Shown here: positions 1-12,771 of the stretch, one piece after another
Layout of the letters: the number at the start of each line of letters is the position of its first letter
Position numbering within the stretch: the stretch's first letter is position 1
The notes under the pieces: generated by a model
What the model saw: only the letters and a program-made list of their open reading frames with translations
The model's database searches: none
Told to the model about the DNA's origin: nothing
Assembly: GCF_947507565.1 (NCBI RefSeq)
Contig: NC_089175.1
Location: 434,001-498,000 of the forward strand
DNA from: Oscarella lobularis
Taxonomy: Eukaryota > Porifera > Homoscleromorpha > Homosclerophorida > Oscarellidae
Reading direction: 5' to 3'
DNA length: 64,000 bases
Program-made: the position numbers and the translations under genes

Positions 1-2114
1 CAATTCGGTGAAACTGTACAACAATGAAAAATAAAAAACAACAACATAATTCGCACTTTTTTCCCGTGCCTGATATTCGACGTCTTTTTCGCGAATTACG
101 AGAGGAAGTCGCGCCACTTCCGGCGAAGCACCAGGAATTTTACGCAAGCTAAAAACAATCTCTTCTACCCGAAAAAAAATGTTTTCGTTTGTGGGCTACT
201 TTTCCCCTGCTTCTAAGAGCGGATAGAACGATCTCTTATCTATGTCTTGCAATCGCTGCTCGAGCTGAAACAACGATAGGACGACAGCCACTTCATTCAG
301 CTGATAGATACGATCCTTTTCGTAGCCGCAAACAATGCTACCGCTTTCAGCGCAAAGCACGGCACTATAACAACGCTAGTAAGAAAAAAAGACATATAAA
401 CTGTTATTTTAAACCGGGGAAGTTGGAGAACGGCTGGCTTGGTGCGAATCAGTCCCTGACGCTTTAACTCGCTCTCTAAGTCGCCCCCCGCTAAAGTCCA
501 CAGATGATAGACCTCTTGAATGGGTCTGCGAATGAGATATGTGTTTCTATTTCGGTCGAAGAGACCTCTGATTAATTAACCTGCTAGCTAAAAAGTCTTC
601 GTCTACGTCCGTGCTGGAAACTAATTGAAGATTCGATAGTGCTTGAAATCGACTGCTTTTATTCCTTACTGATTCTTCCTATGTCGTCGCTGCCTGGCAT
701 TGTGAGATTGGCTGATCGGTATGAATAATCGAAGCACCACGATCCTCGAGGAAGGCGATTCTACGCAATAAAATCAAGAGGTTAGAATCGAAAGAGATTT
801 TTTAACCTTTTTGTTTTTGCTTTGTTCTTTCATATGAACAAACCAGGGATGATCGAGCAATTCCCTAACACTGGCCCTAAGGACAAAGGCAGTGTCGCGA
901 ATTTCTACGCGTATATCAATCGTTGTTTTACCTATTGGCTGCCGCCACTGTCAAACATTTTCCGAGAAAGTCTTTCAATTCTGAAGGCATTTCCTAAAAA
1001 ACAATGATCCTCTCTTCTCAGCGTTTCCTGCTAGTCTCTACGCTTTTCTTACGGGCGTCTGCGTGTTAGCTCTGTACATACTGCACGCAAGTAAATTTCC
1101 CAAAACAGTTCCTATAAAAGAAAAAGAGTCCTTAATAACAAATCCCCGGATTCCGCTTCCGTACCGTCGGAAGTGGAAGCGAGCGTCATGATTCTCTGCA
1201 GTATATCCCGAATGTCATCTTTAGCGGACAAGTCTGGCCAGATATGGCACCCCTGGTGCGTGAAAAGAAATAAGGAAGACAGAAACCTTGCTTCCTCTCT
1301 CCTTTACCAGATACGCTTCGAGGAGACACATACCAAGAGACCATATGTCACACTATCAAAAACATATATAAGAAATTTAAATTTAAACAGTTTCATTCAC
1401 CTTTCTGCAAATTTCCAGATGTCCATTCGTTGATCGCTTTCCCTTGGCAATCACTTCCGGAGCCATATACCGCGGTGACCTGAATCCGTCAATCATTAAT
1501 TAAATATTTATTATAGCAAACAGATTTCATACCCAATAGGAAAGGAGACCTCCTTGCCGCAGTCAGTCATGTAGTATAAGCCGTACTGGCTCAACTTGAC
1601 GCACGCCTTCTCGTCATTCTAACATCATAAGATCTCTTTCTCTCTTTTTTTTCCCTTCTCGAGGATTCGTTACCCCTTCTGAAACGACGAACACATTTCG
1701 AGGCGATAGGTTGCGATGTGGTGCAATTCCGCGCTCGTTCATGTACGACAAGGCCTGTAGCGACTGAAAAGCGAAGCGCTGCAGGGAGGAAACGCTAAAG
1801 GATGCGCGGGGTAAGGAAACGAAATTAATAGTTTCTTCCTCCTTTCACCTCTGTCCGCGTCCCGATGCGATGAGGTCTTCGACGCTCGTTGCGTGCCATT
1901 CGCTGACGACGAATAGGCGTTCGTTTTTCGAGCGTACGAGATCGACGTATTGGCTCAGATTGGGATGGTTGGCGTGTTTGAGCGTTTGAAATCGGCCGAG
2001 GATGCGAATCGAGTTCGGCGTCAGCGGCAGACCGTTGCTGCCGCACTGATCGCGCTGGTGCGCCGAGGCGAAGAAGGTCGTGACGCCGAGTTTCGCCGAA
2101 CCGAGTGCAGCCAT
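1..2114 (-). CDS. TBCK: TBCK, TBC domain-containing protein kinase-like, N-terminal part
   Basis: TBCK is a pseudokinase-TBC-rhodanese protein linked to endosome and mTOR biology (family knowledge). The first exon (ATG at 2114) encodes [18 protein letters not shown], close to the vertebrate N-terminus. Further exons leftwards carry kinase-like pieces: [19 protein letters not shown] near 1700-1780 (the HRD-like loop without a normal catalytic Asp), an FPIGY segment near 1545-1620, [12 protein letters not shown] near 1440-1490, and the lobe end ELLDHPWF near 830-890. At 420-480 the linker reads [17 protein letters not shown], matching the post-kinase region, and at 200-290 [14 protein letters not shown]. 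Introns are short. The TBC and rhodanese domains lie beyond the left edge, so the gene is truncated by the window, not broken. Exact splice sites were not all resolved. Confidence 0.85.
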
Positions 2115-2216
2115 CGAGGGTTATCCGGGTGCTACGAGAAACACGTGCGAAAAATTACACGGTGTACACCCAGGGCAGGAAAAAATCACTGCCTGGGAGA
2201 TCTGATGAGTCATACT

Positions 2217-2232
2217 AGGTCATGCCAGGTCA
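2217..2232 (+). promoter_or_regulatory. DR4-type direct repeat of AGGTCA
   Basis: Two perfect AGGTCA half-sites separated by TGCC, about 100 bp upstream of the TBCK start codon. This matches the DR4 layout bound by some nuclear receptors. Short motifs of this sort occur by chance, so binding is only a possibility. Confidence 0.25.
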
Positions 2233-2298
2233 TACCAATTTTCACGGCATTTTCAATAGCAGCTGGCTTAGATTACATGTACGGTACAAGAGACGACC

Positions 2299-2336
2299 AC
2301 AATTACGGATGTACTCCACAATTACGGATGTACTCC
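2299..2336. repeat. 19-bp perfect tandem duplication
   Basis: ACAATTACGGATGTACTCC is present twice back to back (2299-2317 and 2318-2336) in the TBCK-KLF intergenic region. A small slippage-type duplication with no evident function. Confidence 0.85.
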
Positions 2337-3430
2337 AGCCTAAGGGTAAATGTACCCTGGTTACAAAATACACTTTGTGTGGTCAAATGCAAAGAAGGGG
2401 GAGGGGTCTTGGGTTAACTTTAGTTCCCGGCGTACAGCCGATGTCAATGGCAACAGGACGCGCTGTCCCCCGGTACGGGAGTCAGATTCTATTTTTGGAT
2501 TCTTTGCGCCACGCCTACTGTATCATGTCCGGTGTTAGCTCCGCCTTCGTCCGACCGCAAACCAACCGGAGGTAAACTGCCACGCACGTGCCACCGCGAG
2601 CAAAAACGTCATTGCTGCTAAATACAGAGAATTCTATGAGGAAAGTCTGCCACTTCCGTGTTCGAGTCTTCTTACAGTACTCATTCATTAGGCGAGCGGC
2701 TATCGAAAGTGCGCGTCCTTTCTTCCAGAAACCGAATTTGCAAGCTATCATTGCCTAATCTTAGTTATTCATCTCACAAAGAGAAAAAGGAACCGACGCC
2801 GCGACGCTCCACGAGAGAACGCCGCGGCACGTGACAGAACGGATAAACGAGAGCTGCGAGGTACATTCGCGCGGGCGCCCCACTGAGCTCAAACGACTGC
2901 ACATTCGAACCGAAAACGTTTCGGCAAAACGAAACAAATCGAATTGGCCTGTGTCGGATGATTTGTCATCTACACACGGTGGAACTTGCATTCGCCGTCA
3001 TAGCTTCTGTTTAGGCATTAGTTGGGTTTCGACTTCCGACCGCCAAACGCATCCGCTCGACGTCGTGCGAGTACAGTCATTACTACGGCTCTCTCTACTA
3101 AAGCGGTGCATGTGGGAGGCCCGTGCACTTGACCTTTTCTCCGGCTTCCCCTTTCAAAGGTCAACCGACGCACTAGCTAGCGCATGTCAGTCTTTTTGCA
3201 AAACGACGTGGAATGCTCGCCGCCCACCGTTTCACGTTACGCGACCACCGTCGCAGTTCAACAAGTCGAACGGAAAAGCAAGGCGCCTCCATAGCAACCG
3301 TTCACACGAAGTCGACAACAGGTGTTATTCTTAGCTGATCTTCTAAATCTCATTTACATTTACCCTAATCGAATCACGACTCATAGGCGGTCACAGTGAT
3401 TAGCAAGCGGTCGCGACATCGCGCGAGCGC

Positions 3431-3437
3431 TATAAAG
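3431..3437 (+). promoter_or_regulatory. TATA box of the KLF gene
   Basis: TATAAAG lies 70 nt upstream of the KLF start codon, leaving room for a start site near 3460 (sequence TCACTCAACTACCAGTCA) and a 5' leader of about 45 nt. Confidence 0.6.
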
Positions 3438-3506
3438 CGGATGAAAGGTCACTCAACTACCAGTCACACACTCGAACCAGTACGAGATAGATCTCAGCGC
3501 AAAAAC

Positions 3507-4549
3507 ATGGACACAAGAACCGAATCTCTAAGCGCTCTGCTCGCCGTCGACGATTCGACGACATCGTCGCAGTCTAGCCTAGTAGGCGATGACTATCTCG
3601 AGGTGAGAGAGAAAAAACCGCCTCCCACGTGCTCCAACTCTATCTCTTTATTTTCTCTTGCGCTCAGACGCTACGCGATATGGAATTCTATCTCGACGAC
3701 TTACCGTCCAAATCTTCGTCGCCGTCGCTCGCTAAGCGCATCGCCGTCGAAACGCGAGCGTCGCCGCCGCGACGTCTCAGCGCGTCCGAAATCGACGAGT
3801 TTTTTCACTTCGTCATGCCGCTCAGCCCGTCGCCGTCCGACGATTCGAGCATCGAATCGCACAACGGCGGAACGAGCTACCACCAAACGTCGTTGACGGC
3901 ACCTGTCACCGCATACGCGTCGCAACCAGCGACCGTGACGCCGTCTTCGTCACAACCACTTCTGGGTCAATTTACCGAAGCGCGTCCTGTACCGCCGCAG
4001 GCACAAACCCAAGCGCAACAACTCCTACCGCCGCTGCCACAGCCGCAGCCCTACGTAACGACGCCGATGCCTTACGGTGGTGTCCCGTCACCTCCAGCGA
4101 ACGACTACGACGCTGCCGCCGCCGCTCAGGCAGCCGCTTTGCAGTTTCAGCATCATGCGATGAACTTGAACGGATTCGCGTCCATTAGCGGGCTGACAGC
4201 GCCTGCTGCGAACGCGTTTAGCCCGTTTGTTTTGCCGTACGGCAACTACATCGACTACTGTCGTCAATTGGAGGCGGCGCGTCGCGTTCATCGCTGCTCG
4301 CACGTCGGCTGCAGCAAAGTCTACACGAAGAGTTCGCACTTAAAGGCGCACATGCGGACGCACACGGGCGAGAAACCGTACAAGTGCACTTGGGAAGGAT
4401 GTTCGTGGCGATTTGCGCGCTCCGACGAATTGACGCGACACTATCGAAAGCACACGGGCGTCAAGCCGTTCAAGTGTAGCAAGTGCGATCGAGCGTTCGC
4501 GCGATCCGATCATTTGTCGCTTCACATGAAAAGACACAATTCATGCTAA
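3507..4549 (+). CDS. Krueppel-like transcription factor, three C2H2 zinc fingers
   Basis: Two exons, 3507-3602 and 3668-4549, joined in phase 0 across a 65-nt intron, give 325 residues. The C-terminus carries three C2H2 fingers with the KLF spacing (23, 23 and 21 residues) at about residues 242-264, 272-294 and 302-322, with TGEKPYK and TGVKPFK linkers and the DNA-contact segments [14 protein letters not shown] and RSDHLSL. The RRVHRC lead-in and the second finger resemble KLF5/6/7. The N-terminal half is Ser/Pro/Gln/Ala-rich with an acidic patch (EFYLDD), as expected of an activation or repression region. It binds GC/CACCC boxes in the nucleus (family knowledge). A TATA box precedes it and AATAAA follows at 4694. 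The subtype assignment within KLFs is uncertain. Confidence 0.9.
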
Positions 4550-4693
4550 AAGTTAATATAAATATTTTTCTTTGTTTTACTTTCGAGAGCTGGCTCTTCG
4601 AAAGTTTCAGTTTAGACCGTTCGTGTTCTCTAATTAAGTGCTATTTGCCTTGGAATTACTCATTTTGCTTGTGCGAAATGAACGTTACGTGTA

Positions 4694-4699
4694 AATAAA
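4694..4699 (+). terminator. Polyadenylation signal of the KLF gene
   Basis: AATAAA 145 nt downstream of the KLF stop codon, followed by a T-rich stretch. This is the first canonical signal after the gene. Confidence 0.6.
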
Positions 4700-5042
4700 A
4701 GTTTTCAGGGAAGCCCATTCGTCGTTCGATAACGAAGTCCATACGCACTAGACGCCAATCCAAGGCGTGGGAAGGCGGAAACAGGCAAATAAAGGGTGAA
4801 AAGGAAATCAGCTAGACCGTAGGGAGAAATTAGGCACTGTGGAGGTGGAGGTTCCCTTTTCCTTTCACTGCGTTTGCGCTTCGAAAACGAGATCTCTTAC
4901 GAACGCAATACGACCCCAATCCAAGCAAAGCTAAAACAATAAACAGAGTGCAGCACTGCGTACGTGTCTGGGAGGGGGGGAGGGCAAATTTTATGAAAAG
5001 TGCGTGCGAATAGAGAAGGGAGCGAAAAAAGAAGGGAGAGGG
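4700..5042. other. Convergent intergenic gap KLF/PDE
   Basis: About 340 bp between the 3' ends of the KLF gene (+) and the phosphodiesterase gene (-). It contains a G-rich run near 4970-4983 and otherwise nothing I can identify; it presumably includes the PDE 3' UTR. Confidence 0.5.
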
Positions 5043-8000
5043 TCAACTGGTCTCGACAACTACCTGATGTTGACGACTCGCTTCCGAACTGTCGCTCCCA
5101 GTCGACAATTTGGGCGAACTGCACTGTCTCCACTGCGTCGATCCGAGAGAAGAAGTCGACTTCTTCCCCTGCGCGCCGTCATCGTCGTCGCCGTCGCCAT
5201 TAGCCGCCGTCTGCAAATGATCCAACCCGTTGATTGATTTCTCGTCGAGTTTCGAAGTGCCGCCGCCGCTGCCGCCGCCGCGACGATGAGAAGACCAAGA
5301 CGCTTTTAGCTCGGGTCCGGGATCGGACGCCGACGAGATTTTTCGACCGCCGCCCACCAGGACGGCGCCGCCGCCGCCGCTGCTCTCACTGATATCGGGC
5401 AGACTATTAGGAAGACTCTCCGGAATGCTTTCGCCGTGTTGCAGTGTGGCGCCCCTGTTCCGCATCGAGGCGAGACGGAGCTGCAGTTCGGCTTCCTCTC
5501 GATGCGTATTCAAGAGATTGAGACCGCGTTCGCGTTTGATTTCTTCCGTTTTCATGCGCCACTGTTCGCGACCGTCGAGAACGCGTTCGTAGACGTCGGA
5601 CGTTTCCGGCAAGATTTGACTCAGAAGTCTGCGAAATTTCTTTTTTCTATCAACATCAACATCGAAATTTTTTGTCTCACCTGTAGACGGGTATTGCAAT
5701 GAAATCTAGAAAATTTAGTTGGAGTTCGGGAATGCACGCTCGATCGCGATCCATCATTTCCATTGGCTGCATTCCAATCGCTCTTTCCTGCAAGGAAAAA
5801 ACACGGGAGGTCGCTAAATTTCATTCCACGCGAGCGCGCGCGCTTACCAAATCGCCTTGGGAAAAGAATTCCGTGTAGATCAACTCCTGCGAGATAAAAT
5901 AATTTATTTTTCACTTCGTTTAGCATGCAATTCTGGGCGTAATTACGGCGACAGCTTGCGCCGATTCCCACGACTTCGTGCACGCGCATAAATCGCACGA
6001 CGTCATTAGAAGACAAAGAAGCAGATGATGATGATCGGGATTCTCAGGGTCAAAGCCAGCTAAGGATAAAAAATGGCAATAGTAGGTTTCCCCATTCCCC
6101 GTGTGTCAGCTGTGTGTTTGCGGAGAGAAGCCCACGTACTCTGAGCCATCGCCTGCAAGTGCTTCACAATACGAAGATGATGACTAAGGTCCGTTGCGAG
6201 GATATTATTGCGAAGAAGATCCAGCATGTCCGTGTATTGCTAAGGGAGAGAATTGAAAGGAAACGTGCCTCTCCACGGACGAATAAAATTAGAGGGTCAG
6301 ACGAATACAGTCAATAGAAGACCTAAGATTGCGAGCCTGCGTCTATAGCGTTGGGTCCAATCCGAAGCCCTTGAGACTAACATGACCGCAAAAATCACGC
6401 GCGACTAAGTATAGATATTACGCCGGTGTGTGTATCAATTCAATTAGAAACTGGAACCCTGACCCGAGGGGGGAGGGGGAGGAGGGGAATGCTACGCATT
6501 AGAAACCTGTGCGGTGAGATTTTCTAAAATGTTGCAGCCAGGCGAATTCAGGATGCAAAGCGTCTGGGCGAAGTGGTGATGCTATAAAAACGACACGCAT
6601 GTTCTCGGGAATCAGAGAGCATCGTCAAACGGGACACGTACTTCCATAACCGATCCTTCGGAACTGTAGAGAGCAGCCAAGACGGAGTGCTATATAAGAA
6701 AGCAATCGTCGTTTGTCCAAGACTCTTTTATCTCCGTTTTGTACTCACTGACGATACTTGGTAAGCGTTGTTTGTACCCCTGTGATCCAAATCGTGGCAC
6801 AGCGTCCCGATGATCAAAGAGAAAATCTCGAGATCTCTGCACGAGAAGCGTTCACCGTTTTTTTTTTCTCTCTTTTTTCCTTTGCGAGTTTCTACCGCAA
6901 AAAGTCGAACTTCTGACACGTTTGAAAGAGCGCGAAGCAGAAATGAGCGACGGAAAAAGCGTGCGTCCAATTGTGATAGACGGGATTTCGATAGCCATTG
7001 TTCGTCATCAAAATGAATCTGCATAAACCCATTTCGTCGCGCCGCCCTCCCTCCAAAAGAAAAAGAGGTCACCCCTCTTCGTTTACTTTGCGAGGACTTC
7101 CGACGATATTCGCCACTTCTTTATGAGACCCATCTCGTCGAAAAAAGTCATGCATGCCTGCGCATTAAGAACAAACAAAAGAATCGCGCTTCGACGTCTT
7201 CTTTCCCAAGGGTCCCCCCTTTCCCCTCTCACCGTTGGCGTATCCTTCGCAGGCACGCTTCGCGGCAAAAAGCTACAGCGACTCATCTCCGGTCCACCGT
7301 CAAAATAAGGATTCTCGGCGAGACGAGCGAGCTCCGTTTCATTGACCTACACGCGCAATCTCAAATATATATGATATGCATTTTATATATTATTACCTGC
7401 ATGTGATAGAGCATTAGCTCGTTCGCAAGTTGACTTCGATTCTGCGCGTCCATGACCCCTTTGTAAAGCATCGACTAAAGAAAAGAAAGAAAAAACGAAA
7501 GCGTATTCTCATTATATATAAGGAATAAGACATTGACGTGCCTGGTGAATGCTTATAGCGCAATAGGCTGAAAATTGCAGCGCCAACGTTTCGTCCTCCA
7601 TGGAAAAGTGTTCCGCTGGAGAGGGAATCGATGACGCTCGGTTGGCGTGGAAACCGGGGGTGAACTCACCTCCAACTTTGTTGCAAAGTTGAGCAACGCC
7701 AATGATCATGTCTACACATAAAAGGGTAAATGATGCTAATACTTTTTTTTATTCCGAATCTCACTTTCTTCGTTTTTGATCGGAAAACACAGGATGTTCC
7801 TAGGGCGGAAAAAAACGAGACGTCATCGAAACGATAATCACATTTGTGTACACTCACCGCGTCCGGAATCCGGTCGCAAGGTCAACGTCTTTATAGAAGA
7901 GTTCATGCGAATAGGCGTCCTTGATGTTAAGTACTTCCCCTGTGGGGACGAGAAAAAACTCGGGTAATTGAGGAAGTGACGCGCATTGAAATGCCGTCGC

Positions 8001-10372
8001 CCACCGGTCGTTGCCACGTAGCCGGCAATGCCTTGAGTGAGAGGAAATCGAATGTCGCGTTCCTGCGGAAGGAAGAAAGAGGTCGCTCTCCTTTACGCGG
8101 AAAGCGAACGGATGTTCGACGTTTACGTTTCCGCCAGTTCGATTCAGCGACGAGTCGAAGATTTTCGCCACGAGTTCCTGCGTCTCGTAGTCGAGAAGAA
8201 AGAGCGAACACCTTCGCGAAGAAAGAGAGAAAAATACTCCCCGTGAATTATGTATGTATGGTATTTCCTTGTGACGCAGACCTTTCGGCTTTGGTAAGTT
8301 TTCTCGCCTCTTCCATGATCTTCTGCAGGAGAACGTCCATACTTTCTAAAGGAGAGAGAGAGCACGTTATACGTATGAGACTTCTCCGCGTCTCTTTTTT
8401 CTCACCGACGTGAGTGAAGAGAACTTCGGCTACGTCAAGTAATGCCTATGGGGAGATATTGTCTCTATCTCTCTCTCTCTCTATTATCGACTAACCTGTG
8501 TCTGAGCCTTCAAGTTGCGCTCCTTTTGAAACACCAACGTGTTGTGGAGAACCGACGAGCAAAATTTCAAAACAAATCGCATTTTTTCTTCGTCCCATCG
8601 CGTAAATCTTCGAGACACGTGCGATTATTTATTCATTTATTTATCTTTCTCTCTCTTCTGACTTGCGATGTCCGAGCTTGTCGTAGATGACGGCGACGGC
8701 GATGATCTCTTTCGGATCGACTTTGCTGAAGACGGGCATACACAGCAACGATTGGGGGGCATACGCTTAAAAATAGACATTTACGTATACTCTATCTCTT
8801 TCGTATTGTCAATCTCACTGCCAATATGATCCTTTACCGGATCAAATCGTAAATCCTGTGGGCGGCGAAGAAACTGTGATGATTTTTTTAGATGGAAAAT
8901 AAGTGTTTCCTACTTTGGAGACGTCTTCGATGTTGACGCAGTCGCCTGTCTTGGCAACGTAGCCAAAGAGCGTGTCATCCAACTGGAGGGAAGACAATTA
9001 CGTCATGAGATCAAAGGCATGCGGAACTTCGTTACAGAAAGTCTAAACTCTTTCTCCAGCTCCTTCAAATCGAATACCTAAGGGGGAATATTATCAGAAA
9101 GAATGTGAATGTGAGAGTATTATCCTTTACTTGGCAAACGAGATCGTGCATGCCATCGTCGACCATTAGCATAGTACATGATCGGCATTCCGTTTCATGC
9201 TTCAGCTACGAAGAAAGAGAAATTTCAACTAAGAAATGCGTTTAGTGACCCCTCTCTATATTTCTTGCACTAAACTGCCCAAACATATTGTTTACAAATC
9301 ATCATATCCGTGTTTCATTCCAAGGAGTGTATCCTCTTCCTCCTCCCTCCCTCCCCGTCTATTATTTATTATTTACATGTCCGAGTATTTTTCTCGTCAG
9401 CATCGCCGAATTCTGATCAATGAGTTCGCCTTATAAGGTCAGAAATCTTGGGAGACGAAAGACGATCCGACGCGCAATCTCGTCTTACTGCACATAGAGA
9501 GCATTCCGTTGAGCCGATCTCGTTCGGCGACGAGAAAACCGTGCTTGTGAACGCGATCCACCGCCGCCGTCACCTGAAGAAACATTCGGGAGGGATCGTA
9601 TGACGGACGACATAGTTTCTCTCACGCACGTGTCGAAGAAAAGCCAATAGGAGTTTTTCGTCGTTGGCGCCAAACGATTTGGCGCGAATTGTCTGAGAGA
9701 AAAACGAAATCGAACTCTAATAAAACGCTCGTCTCTTTCTCCGCGCACCACGATGATCATCATGACGGATTTAGTAGCGGCAGGCGCCGACGTCGCGCTC
9801 GTGGCGATCGGTATGAAAGAGACTTTTACCGCGCGAAAGAAAATACGTAAACAAGTTTTACGGCAAGGAAACACGCCCCCCTTTCGCTCACTTTGCGAAC
9901 TTCCATCGTCGTCGGCGGCGGCGATGCGCTTGAGAAGGGGCGCCAGCGGATCGTTGGCGTTGATTAGTGATGTCAGGCTGCGATTAACGCGTTCGCTCGT
10001 CCAATAGCACTGCCTGGATGGCATATTGAGACACGATTGACGTAATTCAAACGAAAGGCGAGCGACTTACCGCGCCGCGCCTGCACTTGGCAACCGAATC
10101 GGCGCCGCTTCGCCCTTCGGCGTCGTCGATTCGGCGAGCGCCAGGTCGTCGCCGTTGTCGAACGTTCGAACGAAAACGAGTGACGTCGCCTGAGAAACGA
10201 TAAGAGATACAAGCGATTATCGCCCATAGGCGTTTTTCATTTTTTCGACCGGGGAGACGATGTGTCCACTTATTAGCAAACGCAAACAAACGAACATCAA
10301 ACGGCCTCGTTATTTATAAAGTAGTGCTTTGTAGTGGTGCTTTGTACATGCTGCAAAGCGAACGTCGTGTGT

Positions 10373-10403
<31 letters not shown>

Positions 10404-10779
10404 TCACCGAGAATAGGGAGTGAATCGACGATTCGACGATGTTTACGAGCTCGTCGCGTTCGAGCGCTGTGCTGAGGCTCAGAAGAACGTCCTGGAAAAA
10501 AAATTGCGCGAGGGTGAACGAGCGAACGAGCGATAGAGAGAAGGGGAGAGGGAGTGGGAGAAGTGGGGGAGTTCTCACGTCGAGAATCGGGTCCATAACG
10601 TCGTCGAAGAGAGACAACAGGCGTTGCGAAGAGATCGAAAGTCGAGCACGAATCGCCTGCTCGACGACGAATGCGAAACGGCGTAAGTGGGAGCGTAAGT
10701 GGGAGAGTTCTCTTTGCAGTGCACGGGAGGATGCAATCCCGGATGCCACACCATTTATGGTAAGGTTGGCAAAAGGCAA
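5043..10779 (-). CDS. GAF-domain cyclic nucleotide phosphodiesterase (PDE5/PDE11-like)
   Basis: A multi-exon gene reading leftward. GAF-A: an exon at 10080-10190 ([20 protein letters not shown]), [18 protein letters not shown] at 8935-8995 and a SLLCMPVF exon near 8680-8760. [20 protein letters not shown] near 8290-8350, [16 protein letters not shown] near 8120-8190, [10 protein letters not shown] spliced to [19 protein letters not shown] near 7870-8030, and [19 protein letters not shown] near 7650-7710. Catalytic domain: [12 protein letters not shown] near 6540-6590, the metal-binding signature [13 protein letters not shown] near 6770-6810, LMTSCDLCA near 5975-6010, [11 protein letters not shown] near 5850-5885 and [15 protein letters not shown] near 5690-5735. 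The last exon adds about 200 Gly/Ser/Asp-rich residues unlike vertebrate PDE5. It hydrolyses cGMP and/or cAMP; tandem GAFs are allosteric (family knowledge). The start at 10779 is the first ATG of the [13 protein letters not shown] exon and could be extended by an upstream exon. Confidence 0.85.
6466..6488 (+). other. G-rich quadruplex-prone tract inside a PDE intron
   Basis: Runs of G (six, five, two and four, separated by single A) lie within one PDE intron. On the template orientation of this leftward gene the transcript would carry the C-rich strand. Quadruplex formation is a possibility, not shown. Confidence 0.3.
10371..10401. repeat. (CGTT)n microsatellite in a PDE intron
   Basis: About eight uninterrupted GTTC/CGTT units between two coding exons of the phosphodiesterase gene. 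Confidence 0.8.
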
Positions 10780-10901
10780 CCCGGATAAGGGTCAAAGGTG
10801 TGGCGCGGGCGCCGTTCATGTTCCTTTGCGAATGCTTACACGTATCATATTCGCAAGACATTGAGGTAGTCTAGTAGTAGTAAAAATAGCTAAAAAACTA
10901 C

Positions 10902-12771
10902 TTAGACCGTCAAGTTGACAAACTCCTCTACAGGGTGAGAAACGCCTTCCTTTTCATAGAGGTGCATTTTATATACGTATATTACAGGGAATATCCTAAC
11001 ATCAAATAGGCAGGGAAGTCGGAGGCGGAGTTTTTGCAACGCAGGAAAATCTAAGAGGAGCCACCCAGTAAAATCACTCGCTCGCTCCTCTCTCCCCCCA
11101 AACATACTTTGAATGACTAAATTTTTCGCGTATCGCCTTCTGAGGATGCTTAGCCGCACGCGAAAAGGTGTAGTGCAAATCCTGAATGCAATTCTGCATG
11201 TCGACAATGGAACAGCGACCGCACATCTCGAGTTCCGGTGTCTATATCGAAGAAACAAAAACAAGGAATCATTTTCCGACACAATGATCATATGCGACGA
11301 CGACTCCCCGCATTGTCGCATGTCGCCCTACTACAATATGGAGCGTAACGCGATAGGCTTGAGAGACTAACCCAAGCAGGCAAGCCGTGCGTGTGCCGCG
11401 ATAGAGCGACAGCTGACGCGGCAACGATAGAGGGAAGATACTTCAAATAAGGATCGCAGTCCAGTAGAGTCAACTGAATAAGAAACTACGACACAAGAGA
11501 GAGAAAGAGAGAGACTATATATTTATATTTTCTTATATTGATTGTGGTACCAGTCCTAGGTGTTCCGTTCGCATGTCCGCCTTTGTGACGCTCATGAAAT
11601 ATTCCAAGAAATTGAACGCCGTTGGAACGGCGAGATCGAACGAAAGGATTTTCAATAAAAGGTATTCCATTTTTAGTAACTAAAAGGCATACTAGATGTA
11701 GAGAAAGGAGCCCCAGGCCACCCCCCCTCTACGTCACTTCCCCGCACCTGTTTCTTGCTATACGTGTCGTCCGTAATATAGACAAACTCTTCCACTTCGG
11801 GCGGATGAATTTCCTCGAATTTTGCCGCAACGAGCATGCTCGCGGCGCCGACCAATTGCAACTTGTTACGAAGTACGGACATTTTCGAGAGAAATCGATC
11901 AACGTAGGAAACGGTGAGATAGAGCGTTTGCAGTCGAAGGTTGTACTCATCTGCCACTTCGACGAGCCAATCAATGAGAATTGCTCTCATTCCCGGAGTG
12001 ATGTCCGGCTGCTTTCGCATGTAGTCCAATTTGGGCATAAACTTTTGCTAGAGAAAAGTATACAATTATTGATTATATTCGAGAATTGGATACCTCTTGT
12101 TCAAGCATGTGTTCAATTATGTCCTTTCCATAGGTAGCACAGAGAGGAAATTGAACCGAAACGCTAGTAGGAGACTTCGCATCCTTCTTCGGATTTTGCA
12201 AATCAGTGGATGACACGGTCATGTGAACAGTGGGTGGACTCAAAATCATAGGAGACCCTAAAAAAGATATATATATGCATTCTCTGTATGAATGAATAAA
12301 ATCCTATATCTATATGTCCCTATATGTTCGCTGTACCTTGAATTGTGCTTTGGTGAGAGAGAGATAGAGCGCTCGTTCGAGATGCCATTGACATGATCGG
12401 ACCATATATGGCTTTTTCATCGTCTTCTTTCCCATTCCTGCTCTCTACTGTTCGAGTAGCAGTCGTTCCCAAAGGGAGCCCGCCCAATCCGTGCGTCTCG
12501 TGCGGTAAGGAAATCGATAGAAAACCGCCGATTCCGCGTCCCTGCGCGCATCGATAGCACGCGCGATCTTTTGCCTATCGATTTTTCTTACTTTTAATTG
12601 TTGATTGGCGACGGCAGCGGCGGCGGTTCGTCGCTGAACCGCGTTTTCGGTGAGCGTGGTTAGCGCGACCCGTTTTTTGTCCGACGATGGCGCGCAGACG
12701 ACCCCGCCGCCGTCGCCGACGGTCTGTCGAGTTTCAGTGCGCTTTCTCATTCTCGAAACGCGGATCGTCAT
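10902..12771 (-). CDS. CCNA: Cyclin A
   Basis: Cyclin A activates CDK1/CDK2 in S and G2/M phases (family knowledge). Exon 1 (ATG at 12771) contains a destruction box [10 protein letters not shown], placing APC/C-dependent turnover in the encoded protein. The exon near 12131-12260 ends [13 protein letters not shown]. The exon at 11760-12050 is the N-terminal cyclin box, with [19 protein letters not shown], the MRAIL hydrophobic-patch motif, and [19 protein letters not shown]. The exon near 11535-11640 reads [15 protein letters not shown], followed by [18 protein letters not shown] near 11410-11470. The C-terminal piece [21 protein letters not shown] lies at 11115-11190, and the last short exon ends FVNLTV with stop at 10902-10904. 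The SKY-VS ending resembles A-type rather than B-type cyclins. Splice sites of the last two introns are uncertain. A CCAAT box (12974-12979) lies about 200 bp upstream. Confidence 0.9.

Larger units (their letters stand above)
2115..3430. other. Intergenic region between divergent TBCK and KLF
   Basis: About 1.3 kb without a supportable gene. It is the shared 5' flank of TBCK (leftward) and the KLF gene (rightward). Several open frames of 60-170 codons occur on both strands but have no recognisable domain. It contains a 19-bp tandem duplication and nuclear-receptor-like AGGTCA half-sites, listed separately, plus a TGACCT/AGGTCA pair at 3130-3135 and 3158-3163. Confidence 0.5.

Noticed and set aside
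2831-3334. A 167-codon open frame upstream of the KLF gene
   Set aside because: No domain, biased composition and no splice or promoter context. It lies in an intergenic region with several similar chance frames on both strands.
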